In this document: piece by piece, positions 1 to 8,275 of the stretch | How positions within the stretch are numbered: position 1 is the first letter of the stretch | Layout of the letters: the number at the start of each line of letters is the position of its first letter | Assembly: GCF_902703175.1 (NCBI RefSeq) | Contig: NZ_CACRYJ010000029.1 | Location: 1-49,323, forward strand | Direction of reading: 5' to 3' | DNA from: Occultella aeris | GTDB taxonomy: Bacteria; Actinomycetota; Actinomycetes; Actinomycetales; Beutenbergiaceae | Length of the DNA stretch: 49,323 bases | Position numbers and translations under genes: made by a program | Notes under the pieces: model-generated | The model's input: only the letters and a program-made list of their open reading frames with translations | Databases searched by the model: none | What the model was told of the DNA's origin: nothing

Positions 1-181
1 CGCCCCGCCGTACCCGCCCGCCCCGAACCTCGGCTTGCGGCCGCCGGCCGGCCCCGCACCCGGAGGTCCATCCGCGCCGACCCATTGATGCAATCGAGGC
101 ATTCGGCACACAATCAGTCCAAGCACCACCACTCCTCGCCCGGCTGGGGGCCGTCCGGGGAGGCTACGAAGGGAGGCGTAG

Positions 182-442
182 ATGTCCGTGAACGACGAGG
201 TTCGCATCCAGGAGGTTCGCCGATATCGCGATCAGCTGCTGATCGGCGTCAACACGAGCCCGGATCCCACCGAGACCCGGATCCTGAGCAGGCGGCTGCA
301 CGCCGTCGACACCCTGCTCGGCGACATCGAGGGACGGTGGATCCCGCCCGTCCTCAGTTCACTGCCGAGCCGAGTATGGTCACGTCGTCCGGGTGCTCGG
401 CCAGGTATTGCGGCACCGCATCGCTGGCTACGGCGTCCATGA
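182..442 (+). CDS. small hypothetical protein, tail overlaps the LCP gene
   Basis: Encodes 86 residues. A strong ribosome binding site (GGGAGG) sits 5 bases before the ATG. The first ~55 residues look like a real soluble, helical, charged protein (start MSVNDEVRIQEVRRYRDQ). The last ~30 residues are Arg/Pro-rich and run antisense through the 3' end of the LCP gene, an 89-base tail-to-tail overlap that is long for bacteria. I do not recognise a family. Either a genuine small gene acquired an extended tail after losing its stop, or only the first part is meaningful. No function is proposed. Confidence 0.45.
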   Translation: MSVNDEVRIQEVRRYRDQLLIGVNTSPDPTETRILSRRLHAVDTLLGDIEGRWIPPVLSSLPSRVWSRRPGARPGIAAPHRWLRRP

Positions 443-1475
443 GGGCGTCGAAACGCGCCTGGTCGAGGACCACGATCGACTGCCGCCCGTCCGGGCTGCG
501 GCCGGTGCCCTCGACCGGCACGGTCAGGTAGTCCATCGAGCCCGGGCGCAGGTCCCGCAGGCTGAGCGCGAGGTCGCGCATGGTGGCGACCGTGAAGCCC
601 TCGTCGACGGACAGGCTCGAGGAGACCGCGTCGAGCAGGCTCGTCAGCTGCATCGGGTCGGCGAGGACATCGGTGCGGAACGCCTGCGAGACCATCGCAC
701 GCATCCAGTTCTGCTGCCGGGCAACCCGGTCGAAGTCGCCGCCGGGCAGGTCGTAACGCTGCCTGGCGTAGGCCAGTGCCTGCTCCCCGGTGAGCGTGTG
801 CGTCCCCGGCGCCAGGGTCACGCCGGCGTTGTCGAGACCGTTCGGCAGGTTGATCTCCACGCCGCCGAGCTCGTCGGTGAGGACCGCGAAGGACTCGAAG
901 TCCGCGACGGCGAAGTGGTCGATGTGCACACCGGTGAGGGCCTCGACGGTCTGGATCAGCAGCGCGGGCCCGCCGAAGGAGAATGCGGCGTTGATCTTGT
1001 TCTCGCCGTGACCGGGGATCGGCACCCAGGAGTCCCGGGGGATCGACATGACCTGGGCGGACTGCCGGTCGCCGGCGATGTGGACGAGCATGATCGCGTC
1101 GGTGCGCTGGGCACCGTAGGACCACTGGCTCGGATCGCCGGCGGAGATCCGGCTGTCCGACCCGAGCATGAGGATGTTCACGGCAGCCCCCGCCGGCTCC
1201 TCGGTGGCGCCCTCCGTGGCCCCGGCCCCGGCGCTGGGCCGATCGGTCAGACCTTCGAACGGGTCGTCGATCCAGTCGATGTTCGCCGCCACCCGGTTCT
1301 GGATCACCGCGATGGTCGCGATGAGCCCGCCGAACAGCACGACGACCAGACCGGCCGCCACGATCAGTGCGACCCGTGTGCGGCTCAGGCGCTTCCGCCT
1401 CCGCTTCGGACCCGACCCGCTCCCGGGCTCGGGACGCGCGTCGGTCTCGCCGTCGACCGGTGGGTCTGTGGCCAT
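354..1475 (-). CDS. LytR-CpsA-Psr (LCP) family cell-wall glycopolymer ligase
   Basis: A 373-residue LCP protein. This family transfers undecaprenyl-linked glycopolymers (teichoic acids, arabinogalactan, capsule) onto peptidoglycan at the outer face of the membrane. Seen: a short cytoplasmic N-terminus rich in Arg/Lys (KRRRKRLSRTR), one membrane helix at about residues 33-57, then an extracellular LCP domain. Family motifs are present: NILMLGSDSR, the R-T-D-A-I-M-L strand, SIPRDSWVPIPGHGENKIN and the YARQRYDLPGGDFDRVARQQ helix carrying lipid-phosphate-binding arginines. The start is the ATG directly before MATDPPV; a longer frame upstream of it is antisense to mfd. It is divergent from mfd with ~180 bases between them. 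The exact polymer cannot be told from sequence. Confidence 0.9.
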   Translation of the reverse strand: MATDPPVDGETDARPEPGSGSGPKRRRKRLSRTRVALIVAAGLVVVLFGGLIATIAVIQNRVAANIDWIDDPFEGLTDRPSAGAGATEGATEEPAGAAVNILMLGSDSRISAGDPSQWSYGAQRTDAIMLVHIAGDRQSAQVMSIPRDSWVPIPGHGENKINAAFSFGGPALLIQTVEALTGVHIDHFAVADFESFAVLTDELGGVEINLPNGLDNAGVTLAPGTHTLTGEQALAYARQRYDLPGGDFDRVARQQNWMRAMVSQAFRTDVLADPMQLTSLLDAVSSSLSVDEGFTVATMRDLALSLRDLRPGSMDYLTVPVEGTGRSPDGRQSIVVLDQARFDALMDAVASDAVPQYLAEHPDDVTILGSAVN

Positions 1476-1652
1476 GTCTGCAACCTCGGATTCTGGCCAC
1501 AACCGGCCCAACGCCCAGGATACAAGTGACTTCCCGCTGCGGGCGTACGCTTGAGGGCGCACCTGACCCGGCCCGAGATTCGGTTCGGGCTCGACGTGTG
1601 CGGCAAATGGGAGCCAGTTCGTCTCCCGCGCCGCCCTGGAAGGAAGCCTCGC

Positions 1653-4600
1653 GTGCCCAAGAACCTCACCGGAATCCTGCCTGCGCTGCGCGCCGACGAC
1701 GGCGTGCGCGAGCTCCTCGAGTCGCTGCCCGCCCGCGGCGCGATCGACGTCTCCGCGTCCGTCGGGGTCCGCGCCCCGCTGCTCGCCGAGCTCGCCGGGC
1801 ACCCCGAGCACAGCACTCGGCCCCTGGTGGTCGTCGTGGCGACCGGGCGCGAGGGCGACGAGCTCGCCGCCGCACTGGCCGCCTACCTCGACCCCGCGGA
1901 CGTGGCCGTGTTCCCGTCCTGGGAGACCCTCCCGCACGAGCGGCTCTCGCCGCGCAGCGACACCGTCGCACGCCGCATCGCCGTGCTGCGCCGGCTCGCC
2001 CATGCGGAGCCGCTCGCCCGCGACGGAGAAGCGCCAACGCCCGACGGCGGAGCCTCCTCGGGCGCGGTGCGCACCGGGGCGGGTGGGTCGACCCGCCCGA
2101 TCCGGGTGCTGATCCTTCCTGTACGTGCCGCGCTCCAGCCGGTCGTCGCCGGGCTCGGCGACCTGGAGCCGGTGGCGCTGCGCGCGGGCGACACCGCGCC
2201 GATGGAGGACGTCGTGGCGCGGCTCGTGGCCGCTGCCTACACCCGGGTGGACATGGTGGAGCGCCGCGGCGAGTTCGCCGTCCGTGGTGGCCTGCTGGAC
2301 GTGTTCGCGCCCACCGAGGACCACCCGCAGCGGATCGAGTTCTGGGGCGACGACGTGGAGGAGATCCGCTGGTTCTCGGCCGCCGACCAGCGCTCGCTCG
2401 AGGTGAGCGAGGACGGCATCTGGGCGCCGCCGACCAGGGAGATCCTGCTCACCGACGCGGTGCGTGCCCGGGCCGCGGACCTCGTCGAGCGGCTGCCCGG
2501 GGCGGCCGAGATGCTCGAGAAGCTCAGTCAGGGCATCGCCGTCGACGGCATGGAGTCCCTCGCCCCGGTGCTGGTGGACCGGATGGAACCGGTGCTGGAC
2601 CTGGTTCCGGCCGACTCGCTACTGATCATCAACGACCCGGAACGGGTCCGTCGCCGCGCCCACGACCTGGTCGCGACCACGGAGGAGTTCCTCGCTGCCG
2701 CGTGGACCTCGGCCGCGGCCGGGGCGCACACCCCGCTGGACCTGTCCGAGGCCAGCTTCGCCACCATCGCCCAGGTGCGTGATGTCGCCGCGCGCCGCGG
2801 GCTCGGCTGGTGGACGTTCGGCTCGTTCGCCGGCGACGCCGAGCTCGAAGAGCTCCTCGACGACGATGACGAGCTCGACGCCCGCACCGTCACTGTCGCT
2901 TCCCGGGACGTGGAGGGCTACCGGGGCGAGACCGAACGGGCCGTCGCGGACCTGCGTGACCTCACCGGCGCCGCCTGGCGCCTGGTGCTCGTCACCGAAG
3001 GTGCAGGGCCGGCCCGCCGCATGGTGGAGCAGCTCCTGGATGGCGACGTGCCCGCCCGGCTCGTCTCCGCCGTCGAACCGGCGCAGGGCGACGCCCGCCC
3101 GGGCGAGGCCCCCGAGCTGCCACCGACCGGCGTGGTGCTCGTGACCACCGCGAGCGTGGGTCGTGGCTTCGTCTCGGAACCGCTCAAGTTGGCCGTGTTC
3201 ACCGAGGCGGACCTGACCGGCCGGGCCGGTACGTCCACCCGGGACATGCGCCGGATGCCGTCGAAGCGTCGCAACGTCGTCGACCCGCTCGCGCTGCGCC
3301 CCGGCGACTACGTGGTGCACGAGCAGCACGGTGTCGGGAAGTTCGTGGAACTGGTCCAGCGAACGATCGGGACCGGGCGCACCGCCGCCACCCGCGAGTA
3401 CCTGGTGATCGAGTACGCGGCCTCCAAGCGCGGTCAGCCGGGGGACCGGCTCTACGTGCCCAGCGACGCCCTCGACCAGGTGACCAAGTACACCGGTGGA
3501 GAGTCGCCGTCGGTGAACAAGATGGGCGGCTCGGACTGGGCCAAGACGAAGGGCCGGGCCCGCAAGGCGATCAAGGAGATCGCCGGCGAGCTGATCCGGC
3601 TGTACTCGGCCCGGATGGCCACGAAGGGGCACGCGTTCGCGCCGGACACCCCGTGGCAGCGTGAGCTCGAGGACGCGTTCGCGTTCGTGGAGACCCCGGA
3701 CCAGGTGGTCACCATCGACGAGGTCAAGGCGGACATGGAGAAGGCGGTCCCGATGGACCGGCTGATCAGCGGCGACGTCGGCTACGGCAAGACCGAGATC
3801 GCCGTGCGGGCCGCATTCAAGGCCGTCCAGGATGGCAAGCAGGTGGCCGTGCTGGTCCCCACCACGCTGCTCGTGCAGCAGCACTTCGACACGTTCTCCG
3901 AGCGGTACGCCGGGTTCCCCGTGGTGGTCAAGGGCCTGTCCCGGTTCCAGAGCGACGCCGAGGCCAGGGCCATCAAGGAGGGCATCAGCGACGGCACGGT
4001 CGACGTGGTCATCGGCACGCACCGGCTGCTCACCGGCGAGGTGCACTTCAAGGACCTCGGCCTGGTGGTCGTGGACGAGGAGCAGCGCTTCGGGGTGGAG
4101 CACAAGGAGACCCTCAAGCAGATGCGCACGAACGTGGACGTGCTCGCGATGAGTGCCACCCCGATCCCGCGGACCCTGGAGATGGCCGTCACCGGGATCC
4201 GGGAGATGTCCACCCTGGCCACCCCGCCGGAGGAGCGGCACCCGGTGCTCACGTTCGTGGGCGCCTACGCGGAGAAGCAGATCGCCGCTGCGATCCGGCG
4301 CGAGCTGCTGCGCGAGGGGCAGGTCTTCTACGTGCACAACCGCGTCGAGTCGATCGACCGGACCGCCTCGAGACTCGCCGAACTCGTGCCCGACGCGAGG
4401 ATCGCCGTCGCCCACGGGAAGATGGGCGAGCACCAGCTCGAGCAGGTCATCATGGACTTCTGGGAGAAGAGGTTCGACGTCCTCGTCTGCACCACGATCG
4501 TGGAGACCGGCCTGGACATCTCGAACGCGAACACCCTGATCGTCGAGCGGTCGGACGTGCTCGGCCTGTCCCAGCTGCACCAGCTCCGGGGCCGGGTCGG

Positions 4601-5369
4601 CCGTGGGCGCGAGCGTGCCTACGCCTACTTCCTGTACCCGCCGGAGCGCCCGCTCACCGAGACCGCGCACGACCGGCTGCAGACCATCGCCGCGCACACC
4701 GACCTCGGCTCGGGCACCGCGATCGCCATGAAGGACCTGGAGATCCGCGGTGCCGGGAACCTGCTCGGCGGCGAACAGTCCGGGCACATAGCCGGTGTCG
4801 GGTTCGACCTGTACGTGCGGATGGTCTCCGAGGCGGTGGCGAACTTCCGCGGCGAGGTGCCCGAGGAACTGCCCGAGCTGAAGGTGGAACTGCCGATCGA
4901 TGCCCACCTGCCGCACGAGTACATCGCGCACGAGCGGCTCCGGCTGGAGGCCTACACGAAGATCGCGAAGGCCGGGGACGCCGCGGCGATCGACGCCGTC
5001 CGGGAGGAGCTCGTGGACCGGTACGGGCCGGTGCCGGAGCCGGTCGAGCGGTTGTTCGCCGTCGCCGGGCTGCGGGTCAAGGCCCGCGCCGCCGGGCTCG
5101 TGGACATGACCGCGCAGGGCAAGTACATCCGGTTCGCTCCGGTCGAGCTGGCCGAGTCCGCCCAGCTGCGGCTCAAGCGGCTCTACCCCGGGACCATCCT
5201 GAAGCCGGCCGTGCGCACCGCCCTGGTGCCGGCCCCGACGACGTCCCGTGTCGGTGGGACCTCGCTGCGGGACGAGCAGCTGATCACCTGGGTCGGCGAC
5301 CTGATCGACGCGATCCTCGCCCCGGGCGCGACCGTGGCAGCCGCCGCGAAGGTGGCGAGCTCCTCGTAG
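1653..5369 (+). CDS. mfd: transcription-repair coupling factor Mfd
   Basis: A 1238-residue Mfd, the usual length. It removes RNA polymerase stalled at DNA damage and recruits UvrA to the transcribed strand. Domain order: N-terminal UvrB-like modules (to ~residue 450), the RNA-polymerase-interacting domain starting around VVHEQHGVGKF, a RecG-like translocase with Walker A GDVGYGKTEIA and motif DEEQRFGVEHKE, helicase domain 2 (VETGLDISNANT, QLRGRVGRG), and the C-terminal D7 domain. The start is a GTG with GGAAGGAAG upstream; an upstream in-frame TTG (1551) has no such support. An unusual ~20-residue Gly/Pro-rich insert (PTPDGGASSGAVRTGAGGST) lies in the UvrB-like region between the RLAHAEP helix and the RVLILPVRAALQP strand; see the repeat at 2040. 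Confidence 0.97.
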   Translation: MPKNLTGILPALRADDGVRELLESLPARGAIDVSASVGVRAPLLAELAGHPEHSTRPLVVVVATGREGDELAAALAAYLDPADVAVFPSWETLPHERLSPRSDTVARRIAVLRRLAHAEPLARDGEAPTPDGGASSGAVRTGAGGSTRPIRVLILPVRAALQPVVAGLGDLEPVALRAGDTAPMEDVVARLVAAAYTRVDMVERRGEFAVRGGLLDVFAPTEDHPQRIEFWGDDVEEIRWFSAADQRSLEVSEDGIWAPPTREILLTDAVRARAADLVERLPGAAEMLEKLSQGIAVDGMESLAPVLVDRMEPVLDLVPADSLLIINDPERVRRRAHDLVATTEEFLAAAWTSAAAGAHTPLDLSEASFATIAQVRDVAARRGLGWWTFGSFAGDAELEELLDDDDELDARTVTVASRDVEGYRGETERAVADLRDLTGAAWRLVLVTEGAGPARRMVEQLLDGDVPARLVSAVEPAQGDARPGEAPELPPTGVVLVTTASVGRGFVSEPLKLAVFTEADLTGRAGTSTRDMRRMPSKRRNVVDPLALRPGDYVVHEQHGVGKFVELVQRTIGTGRTAATREYLVIEYAASKRGQPGDRLYVPSDALDQVTKYTGGESPSVNKMGGSDWAKTKGRARKAIKEIAGELIRLYSARMATKGHAFAPDTPWQRELEDAFAFVETPDQVVTIDEVKADMEKAVPMDRLISGDVGYGKTEIAVRAAFKAVQDGKQVAVLVPTTLLVQQHFDTFSERYAGFPVVVKGLSRFQSDAEARAIKEGISDGTVDVVIGTHRLLTGEVHFKDLGLVVVDEEQRFGVEHKETLKQMRTNVDVLAMSATPIPRTLEMAVTGIREMSTLATPPEERHPVLTFVGAYAEKQIAAAIRRELLREGQVFYVHNRVESIDRTASRLAELVPDARIAVAHGKMGEHQLEQVIMDFWEKRFDVLVCTTIVETGLDISNANTLIVERSDVLGLSQLHQLRGRVGRGRERAYAYFLYPPERPLTETAHDRLQTIAAHTDLGSGTAIAMKDLEIRGAGNLLGGEQSGHIAGVGFDLYVRMVSEAVANFRGEVPEELPELKVELPIDAHLPHEYIAHERLRLEAYTKIAKAGDAAAIDAVREELVDRYGPVPEPVERLFAVAGLRVKARAAGLVDMTAQGKYIRFAPVELAESAQLRLKRLYPGTILKPAVRTALVPAPTTSRVGGTSLRDEQLITWVGDLIDAILAPGATVAAAAKVASSS
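2040..2090 (+). repeat. in-frame repeat copy inside mfd, related to the E2 linker repeat
   Basis: The 13-base word CCCGACGGCGGAG begins this segment and recurs twice at 43901 and 43967 in the E2 gene, always read as P-D-G-G-(A/V). Further shared words at matching spacing are CTCGGGCG (offset 18) and GGTGGGTCG (offset ~43). I count about 36 of 51 bases identical to the second E2 unit. It codes for a Gly-rich loop insert in Mfd. Confidence 0.45.
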
Positions 5370-5413
5370 GCCGTGCGTCGCGTCGACGAAGTGCCTCCGG
5401 CTGTCACGCAGAA

Positions 5414-5461
5414 CCTGCCGCCTGACATAGAACGGTAGATCGTTCTTCGTCAGGCGGCAGG
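5414..5461. terminator. bidirectional 48-base hairpin between mfd and the DapA-family gene
   Basis: CCTGCCGCCTGAC (5414-5426) pairs perfectly with GTCAGGCGGCAGG (5449-5461), and the inner AGAACG pairs with CGTTCT around a GTAGAT loop. Only two inner positions per arm do not pair, and inner and outer arms share one centre. It lies between convergent genes, so it most likely terminates both. No U-tract is obvious. Confidence 0.8.
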
Positions 5462-5502
5462 CACTGTGTGAGCGATCTGGTCACGCAGTGCGGCGAGGGG
5501 GC

Positions 5503-6435
5503 TCAGCGGCGACCCGAGTCGAGCGCCGGCAGCCCCGCGGTCTCGAGGTACCGGGCCAGGTCGATCAGGGGCTGTCCATCGTGCCCGCCGATGGACTCCG
5601 GCTTCCACCTGCTCACGCTGGACATGGTCAGGCGCGAACTGTGCGCGAGGAAGAACTTGGCCGACGACGGGTAGCGGGAGTTGATGCTGTGCTCGGCGAC
5701 GCTCAGGATCCGTTGCACGGTGGCGACGTCCGCCTCGGGTGCGGTGTCATGGTTCGCGCACAGCCACGCCACGAGCTCTGGGTAGATGTTCGCCGCGTAG
5801 CCGCTGAAGCCCGCACCGCCGGCGCGAAGGCTCTCGACGAGTGAGGAGATCTCGGCGTTGTAGTGGCGTAGCGGTGACCCGGCCAGGACCTCGATCCGGG
5901 CCGCCATCACGTCGACGCGGTGGCTGGTGTCCTTGTAGAACGTGAACCTGCCCGTGTCGGACAGCCACCGGACCGTCTCCAGCGTGAGCAACCTCTTGTA
6001 GGGCACCGGGCACTCGTACACCCCGAAGTCGAGGTCGGGCACCCGGTCGAGGATCCGCTCGGCGCCGCGGATCCACGCCGTGTCGTCCTCGTCCGGGGCG
6101 GCCAGCAGCGGGCTGACCAGGACCGCGGCGCTCACCCCCGCGTCCGCCAGCCCGGCGGCAGCCTCGGCCGTCTCGTCCGGGCCGGCGCCGATCGCCGAGG
6201 CGATCACGGGCACCCGGCCGTCGACCGTCTGGACGACACGGCGGGCGAGCGCGATGCGTTCGGCCGGCGTGAGGTCGTACATCTCGCTGGACAGGGCGAC
6301 GGTGAAGACACCGGCCGACCCCAGCTCGACGAGCCAGTCGGCGTAGGCCGCGACCTGATCCCAGTCGATCGAGCGATCGGCACGGAACGGGGTCAGCATG
6401 ACGGGCCAGGCGCCGTCGGGCAGGAGTGTGGGCAC
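5503..6435 (-). CDS. DapA/NanA-family aldolase or lyase (dihydrodipicolinate synthase family)
   Basis: A 310-residue class I aldolase/lyase of the DHDPS/N-acetylneuraminate lyase superfamily, a TIM barrel that forms a Schiff base with pyruvate-type substrates. Seen: the N-terminal strand PVMLTPF, Tyr140 in GVYECPVPYK and the likely Schiff-base Lys168 in FTFYKDTSH. The start is a GTG with AAAGGA just upstream. It is the last gene of the sugar ABC transporter operon, 26 bases after the second permease. With that context it probably cleaves or dehydrates a sugar acid or amino-sugar acid rather than making lysine. The substrate cannot be deduced. True DapA is less likely because the usual GR-containing active-site segments are not evident. 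Confidence 0.8.
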   Translation of the reverse strand: MPTLLPDGAWPVMLTPFRADRSIDWDQVAAYADWLVELGSAGVFTVALSSEMYDLTPAERIALARRVVQTVDGRVPVIASAIGAGPDETAEAAAGLADAGVSAAVLVSPLLAAPDEDDTAWIRGAERILDRVPDLDFGVYECPVPYKRLLTLETVRWLSDTGRFTFYKDTSHRVDVMAARIEVLAGSPLRHYNAEISSLVESLRAGGAGFSGYAANIYPELVAWLCANHDTAPEADVATVQRILSVAEHSINSRYPSSAKFFLAHSSRLTMSSVSRWKPESIGGHDGQPLIDLARYLETAGLPALDSGRR

Positions 6436-6461
6436 GAGAGTCCTTTCGGGGACGGGCTGGA

Positions 6462-7358
6462 TCAGCCCTTGAGGGAACCGCTGATGAGGTCCAGCCGCCA
6501 GTAGCGCTGGAGGAACAGGAAGAGCGCGATGAGGGGTACCACGGCGAGCAGGCACCCCATGATCACGAAGCTGTACACGTTGGTCTGGTCCGAGCCCTGG
6601 TTCATCATCGAGTAGAAGCCGACCGTGAGCGGCATCATGTCGCTGCGGGTGACCATGATGAACGGGAGCAGGAAGTTGTTCCAGATCCCCACGAACTGCA
6701 GCAGGAACACGGTGATCAGCCCCGGCGCCATCATCGGCAACGCCACCGAACGGAACAGGCGGAACTCGCGGGCGCCGTCCAGGCGGGCCGACTCGATCAC
6801 CTCGTCGGAGACCGCGCCGGCGGTGAACACCCGGGTCAGGTAGATGCTGAACGGGCTGATCATCGCGGGCAGCAGGATCGACCACCGGGTGCCCGCGAGC
6901 CCGAGCTGGGACAGCAGCAAATACTGCGGGATGGCGACGATGACCCCGGGCACCAGGACGCCGACGAGCAGGTACCCGAACACGAGCCGCTTGCCCGGGA
7001 ACTCGTACTTGGCCAGCGCGAACCCGGCGAGTGCGGCCACGGCGGTCGCGGCCACCGCGCCGCCGCCGGCGTAGATCAGGCTGTTCAGGCACCACTGCCA
7101 GAACGCGCCGCCGGCGTACTGCGACAGGCCGACCAGGTTGTCGACGAACCCGCCGTTGAAGCTCGGGGCCAGTGAGAAGGTCGAGAAGAGCTCGTCGGGG
7201 CGTTTCGTGGCGGCCGAGATCAGCCAGTACACGGGCAGGAGGCAGTAGGCCGCCCCGATCAGCAGGATGGCCGTCGGCAGGATGCCCGAGGAGGTGCGGG
7301 CCCGGGCCGGCACCGCCGCCGCGACCCGGTCGGGGGTGCGGGGGAGGGTGGCGGTCAT
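6462..7358 (-). CDS. carbohydrate ABC transporter permease (MalG/UgpE-like)
   Basis: A 298-residue CUT1-type inner-membrane permease with about six hydrophobic helices. The EAA-type cytoplasmic loop is visible as ESARLDGAREFRLFRSVALP, followed by the usual MAPGLITVFLLQFV helix. The family tail YWRLDLISGSLKG is typical of MalG-like subunits. It starts at an ATG that overlaps the stop of the first permease by 4 bases (ATGA), so the two are translationally coupled. It pairs with the MalF-like subunit to form the membrane channel. Confidence 0.93.
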   Translation of the reverse strand: MTATLPRTPDRVAAAVPARARTSSGILPTAILLIGAAYCLLPVYWLISAATKRPDELFSTFSLAPSFNGGFVDNLVGLSQYAGGAFWQWCLNSLIYAGGGAVAATAVAALAGFALAKYEFPGKRLVFGYLLVGVLVPGVIVAIPQYLLLSQLGLAGTRWSILLPAMISPFSIYLTRVFTAGAVSDEVIESARLDGAREFRLFRSVALPMMAPGLITVFLLQFVGIWNNFLLPFIMVTRSDMMPLTVGFYSMMNQGSDQTNVYSFVIMGCLLAVVPLIALFLFLQRYWRLDLISGSLKG

Positions 7359-8275
7359 GAGCGGCTCTCCGACCCGAAGGCGCGGCGCTGGGCGATGCCG
7401 AGCAGCAGGAACGACGCGGCCAGCGTGACGACGGTGATGATGATCGCGAGTGCGGACGCGCCGTAGAGGTCATTGGTGATGAACGCGTCGCGGTAGACCA
7501 CCATCATCGGCACCCAATCGGACCCGATCGCGGTCGAGAGCGTCACCATCGTGTTCGGCTCGCTGAACACCTGCAGCGCCCCGATCACCGTGAACATCCC
7601 GGTGAGGATCAGGCCGGGCACGACCAGCGGCACCTTGATCCGCAACGCCAGCTGCCACTCGTTGCAGCCGTCGATCCGGGCCGCGTCGTACAACTCGTTC
7701 GGCAGTCCGCGCAGGGCGGTGTACAGGATCACCATGTTGAACCCGACCGCGCCCCAGATCGCGATGTTGGCGATCGAGGCGATGATGCCCGAGTGTCCGA
7801 GGAAGTCGGGCCGGGGCAGCCCGAGGGCGACCGCGACGTCATGGAACGGGCTCACTCCCGGCAGGTACATGAATCCCCACATGAGTGCAGCGATGACACC
7901 CGGGACCGCGTACGGTACGAAGATCGAGATGCGGGAGAACCGGGTCAGTCTGCTCGAGACGTTGTCGAGCAGGAGCGCGAACACGAGCGCGAGCAGCATC
8001 GCGGTCGGGACGAAGATCGCCGCGAATGCCAGCAGCCGACCGAACGACGGCAGCAGGTCGGCCCGGCCGAGGACCCGCACGTAGTTCTCGATCCCGACGA
8101 AGACCTCCTCGGCGACGCCGAGGCCGCCACCGGTGATCCGGCTCGCGTGCAGGCTCCGCCACACGGTGTACCCGATCGGGACCGTCAGCAACGCGGTCGC
8201 GAGGATCAGGGCCGGTGCCAGGAACAGGTACGGGGCGAGCCGGAGCCGGCTCCGCCCGCTGGTCAGCGAGGTCAT
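7355..8275 (-). CDS. carbohydrate ABC transporter permease (MalF/UgpA-like)
   Basis: A 306-residue CUT1-type permease with about six membrane helices, the first at APYLFLAPALILATALL, and the EAA-type loop YDAARIDGCNEWQLALRIKVP that contacts the ATPase. It overlaps the upstream binding-protein gene by 4 bases (ATGA) and the downstream permease by 4 bases. No ATP-binding subunit is encoded in this operon. A shared MsmK/MsiK-type ATPase elsewhere in the genome is the usual solution in actinobacteria (inference). Confidence 0.93.
   Translation of the reverse strand: MTSLTSGRSRLRLAPYLFLAPALILATALLTVPIGYTVWRSLHASRITGGGLGVAEEVFVGIENYVRVLGRADLLPSFGRLLAFAAIFVPTAMLLALVFALLLDNVSSRLTRFSRISIFVPYAVPGVIAALMWGFMYLPGVSPFHDVAVALGLPRPDFLGHSGIIASIANIAIWGAVGFNMVILYTALRGLPNELYDAARIDGCNEWQLALRIKVPLVVPGLILTGMFTVIGALQVFSEPNTMVTLSTAIGSDWVPMMVVYRDAFITNDLYGASALAIIITVVTLAASFLLLGIAQRRAFGSESRS

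Noticed and set aside
1-181. Search for a gene or RNA at the left edge
   Set aside because: Only GC-rich sequence without a convincing start or fold before the small gene at 182.
2619-4931. A 770-residue open frame on the minus strand
   Set aside because: Antisense to mfd, which has clear conserved motifs across the same bases.
5503-6435. Lysine-pathway DapA
   Set aside because: It is the end of a sugar transporter operon under a LacI operator with no other lysine genes nearby, so only the family is assigned.
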